Positions 62,130 through 64,000 of a DNA stretch of 64,000 nt are shown piece after piece; the stretch's first letter is position 1, and each line of letters starts with the position of its first letter. The position numbers and the translations under genes were made by a program. This DNA comes from Sphagnum magellanicum (lineage: Eukaryota > Streptophyta > Sphagnopsida > Sphagnales > Sphagnaceae): NCBI GenBank assembly GCA_021904315.1, contig CM038925.1, forward strand, positions 10,480,501 through 10,544,500. Direction: 5' to 3'. A model generated the notes under the pieces. That model did not search any database. It worked only from the letters and a program-made list of their open reading frames with translations, and was not told the DNA's origin.

Positions 62130-63130
62130 GGACACCGTGGTGTGTGATGATGATGCACTACTAACCCCTGCTGCAGCAGGTTCTCTAGTAGTGCTACCCC
62201 GCGGAGCTGCTGCTGCCGCCGAAGACCCTGGCCCACTAGTCCTTGCCCTAGCCGAACTCCTAGCAGCACTCTCTAGCGCCTTTAGCCCTGAGCCTCTCTC
62301 TCCTTTGTCCCGGCGCTCCGAAGACTCTACGCGCTTTTTGCCCGTGGCCGGCGCGTCTCCTTCCTTTGTCGACTTGTCCTCACCTCGATTCTGTTCCAGA
62401 TAATCTATTGCACCTCCTCTCCAGTCATGCTCCAGATTCCTATCTTGGAACGATGTCCAGCTCACGGCATGATCAATAAGCGGTCGATCCCTCTCTCGTC
62501 CCCACGTCTCCAATTGCTCTCTCTCTCGCGGAGATCCTTGGGTTTCGTCTGCCGGTCTTTTACCACCTCGGCTGTTGTCCCCCCCGGATTGCGATGATGC
62601 TTGCTGCAGTGGCCACAGGTCGCGACCCTCCAACTTGCTGTCCACGTCCGCTGCGATCTCTCGCAGCGCACTGCTTCCCCGTGGTCCCGCCAGCCTGCTC
62701 AAGCTGTGCAACCTCCTACGCTAGCTAGCCGCCCTGCTCTTCTGTTGGTGTAATCTTGCGCTTGCTGCAGATGAAACTAATGTGCTGCCTCCAGGTGCAC
62801 GACCGTGCAGAGGCTCATCATGGGTTTCTCTCTGGTGGACTAGTGTGTACTCGGGCGAGCGTGCGCGACAGAAAAGAATGGGGCAAGGGCATGCACGCAG
62901 CGTTTCTAGGCACGCTTGAGACGTGTCGGAGACGGAACCAGGGCAGGAGCGCCAGGCAGGCTGGCGATGCGGCAGGGCAGCTATTCCTGTCGTTCCACCC
63001 TACTCTAGGCTGCTGCTGATGGCGCCGTTCTGCCCCTCGCATGTGGGCCCCAGCTCCCGTCCCCCTTCTTCTCCGGAGCCCCAGTCCGCCCTCTCTGTCT
63101 CTCTCTCTCGGTCTTTCTTTATCTCGTAAT
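62130..63130 (-). promoter_or_regulatory. LBD 5' leader and proximal promoter
   Basis: GC-rich sequence upstream of the LBD start. From 62711 to the ATG at 62129 the coding frame stays open (194 codons) but has no ATG. On the transcribed strand a GA-rich microsatellite-like stretch lies at about 63060-63125. The transcription start is probably between 62.7 and 63.1 kb. Confidence 0.4.
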
Positions 63131-64000
63131 TCTTCACTTCGTGTCCAGACAAGCACACGCGCACACACCAGCCAAAAAGCATGCGCAAATGGTGGACGTA
63201 GTCCACTAGCTTCTAGACTGCCGCAGACAATGGGTCACAGGACAATAAAAATTCTAACAATGTAGCTAGCTGCCGGAAATTAAACCACCTACCACCTTTT
63301 GACAAACAAGCGTGTAGAATGTCTAAGAACTCCGTCTTTCCATTAGGCTACTGTGATCACAGATTCTGTCAGAGAATTCTAGTAGGAGATCATCGATTGT
63401 GAAAACAAAAAACAAGCGCGAAAAAAAAGGCCCGACGTACAACTAGTCACCACAATAATAATTAACAAACAGGCGGCAATTCAACAAGCTAGTCGACTAG
63501 AGGACCACGATCTCGATGGTTGTAAAAAACAAACAAACAAACAAAACGAACTCGTATACACAGTTGCGGATAGATCAATAGCTACTGCTAGTGCCTGACT
63601 ACATTAACAAAAGAATTCCTGTCATGAATGCGCACCCGTCAGGCACATGGATCGATTCTCTACTGCCGACGACCGATCGACCGTTACTGTTTTGCTGATT
63701 CATCATCGCTAGGCTAACAGCAAATATTGTCTTTGTTGTATGTTGTTGCAACTACTCTCAGTTCTTCCCGATCGTCATCCCCGGCCGGATGATCCCCACT
63801 GCCCATGGATGGATCTACGATCCTGCAAAAAACCAAATCTGCGGATCTGATGCAGCGCACCTACTACTACTCCTGCACTAATTCCTTGATCTCCAACCTC
63901 CGGCCAGCTTCACCCGCAACGGTTACCACTAGCAACGTGGTACAAATCCAGACCACCCGATGGCCTGTATCTAACGGTGGACATGAGGCGGATCATTCAC
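63131..64000. other. Upstream flank of the LBD gene
   Basis: Mixed-composition non-coding DNA with (CAAA)n-like runs near 63530-63545 and many short palindromes. No coding match. Confidence 0.4.

Noticed and set aside
61779..62711. 310-aa single LBD protein starting at 62711
   Set aside because: It would start with TTG and run through the exon 1 donor at 61853; the LOB coiled coil requires splicing to 60087.

Overview
This window is nuclear DNA of a land plant. The evidence is spliced GT-AG genes, plant-restricted families (a BES1/BZR1-type factor, an ERD4-type OSCA channel, an LBD factor) and plant transposon types. I cannot fix the lineage from sequence alone. Long AT-rich intergenic stretches full of decayed DNA transposons, and a BZR domain of unusual type, make a non-seed plant (bryophyte, lycophyte or fern) plausible, but this is a guess.

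Four genes can be reconstructed exon by exon. (1) 2443-3918 (+): a two-exon protein with a BES1/BZR1-type DNA-binding domain whose signature residues look like those of the BZR domain fused to beta-amylases (BAM7/8), but with no amylase domain. (2) 14556-19100 (+): an eight-exon, 737-aa ERD4/OSCA3-type hyperosmolality-gated channel, preceded by a tandemly duplicated leader. (3) 36357-41598 (-): an eight-exon, about 892-aa RBM25-type splicing factor (RRM, Arg/Glu-rich region, PWI). (4) 59590-62129 (-): a two-exon, 257-aa class I LBD (LOB-domain) factor of LBD18/LBD30 type. The four genes do not form an evident pathway; they look like independently transcribed plant genes.

Between them lies a transposon graveyard. 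4.4-13.3 kb: two Tourist-like MITEs with TAA or TTA target duplications, short hairpin elements, a 66-bp tandem repeat and a G-quadruplex motif. 20-33 kb: a possible calmodulin-like remnant, a full-length but broken hAT-type transposase interrupted by a 1.3-kb insertion, a decayed protein kinase pseudogene, and one copy of a 646-bp TIR element. 42-54 kb: a broken PIF/Harbinger pair (SANT/Myb-like plus transposase), a 2.47-kb CACTA-like element holding a TTAACC-rich satellite, and a second, inverted copy of the 640-bp TIR element. 56.8-59.5 kb: a CCGGTT-rich cluster and some exon-like segments. No tRNA, rRNA or CRISPR was seen.

I did not find a clearly new biological system. The items most worth a second look are the BAM-type BZR factor without an amylase domain, the two-copy 640-bp TIR family, the CACTA-like element with its embedded satellite, the OSCA leader duplication, and the long open leader upstream of the LBD start codon.
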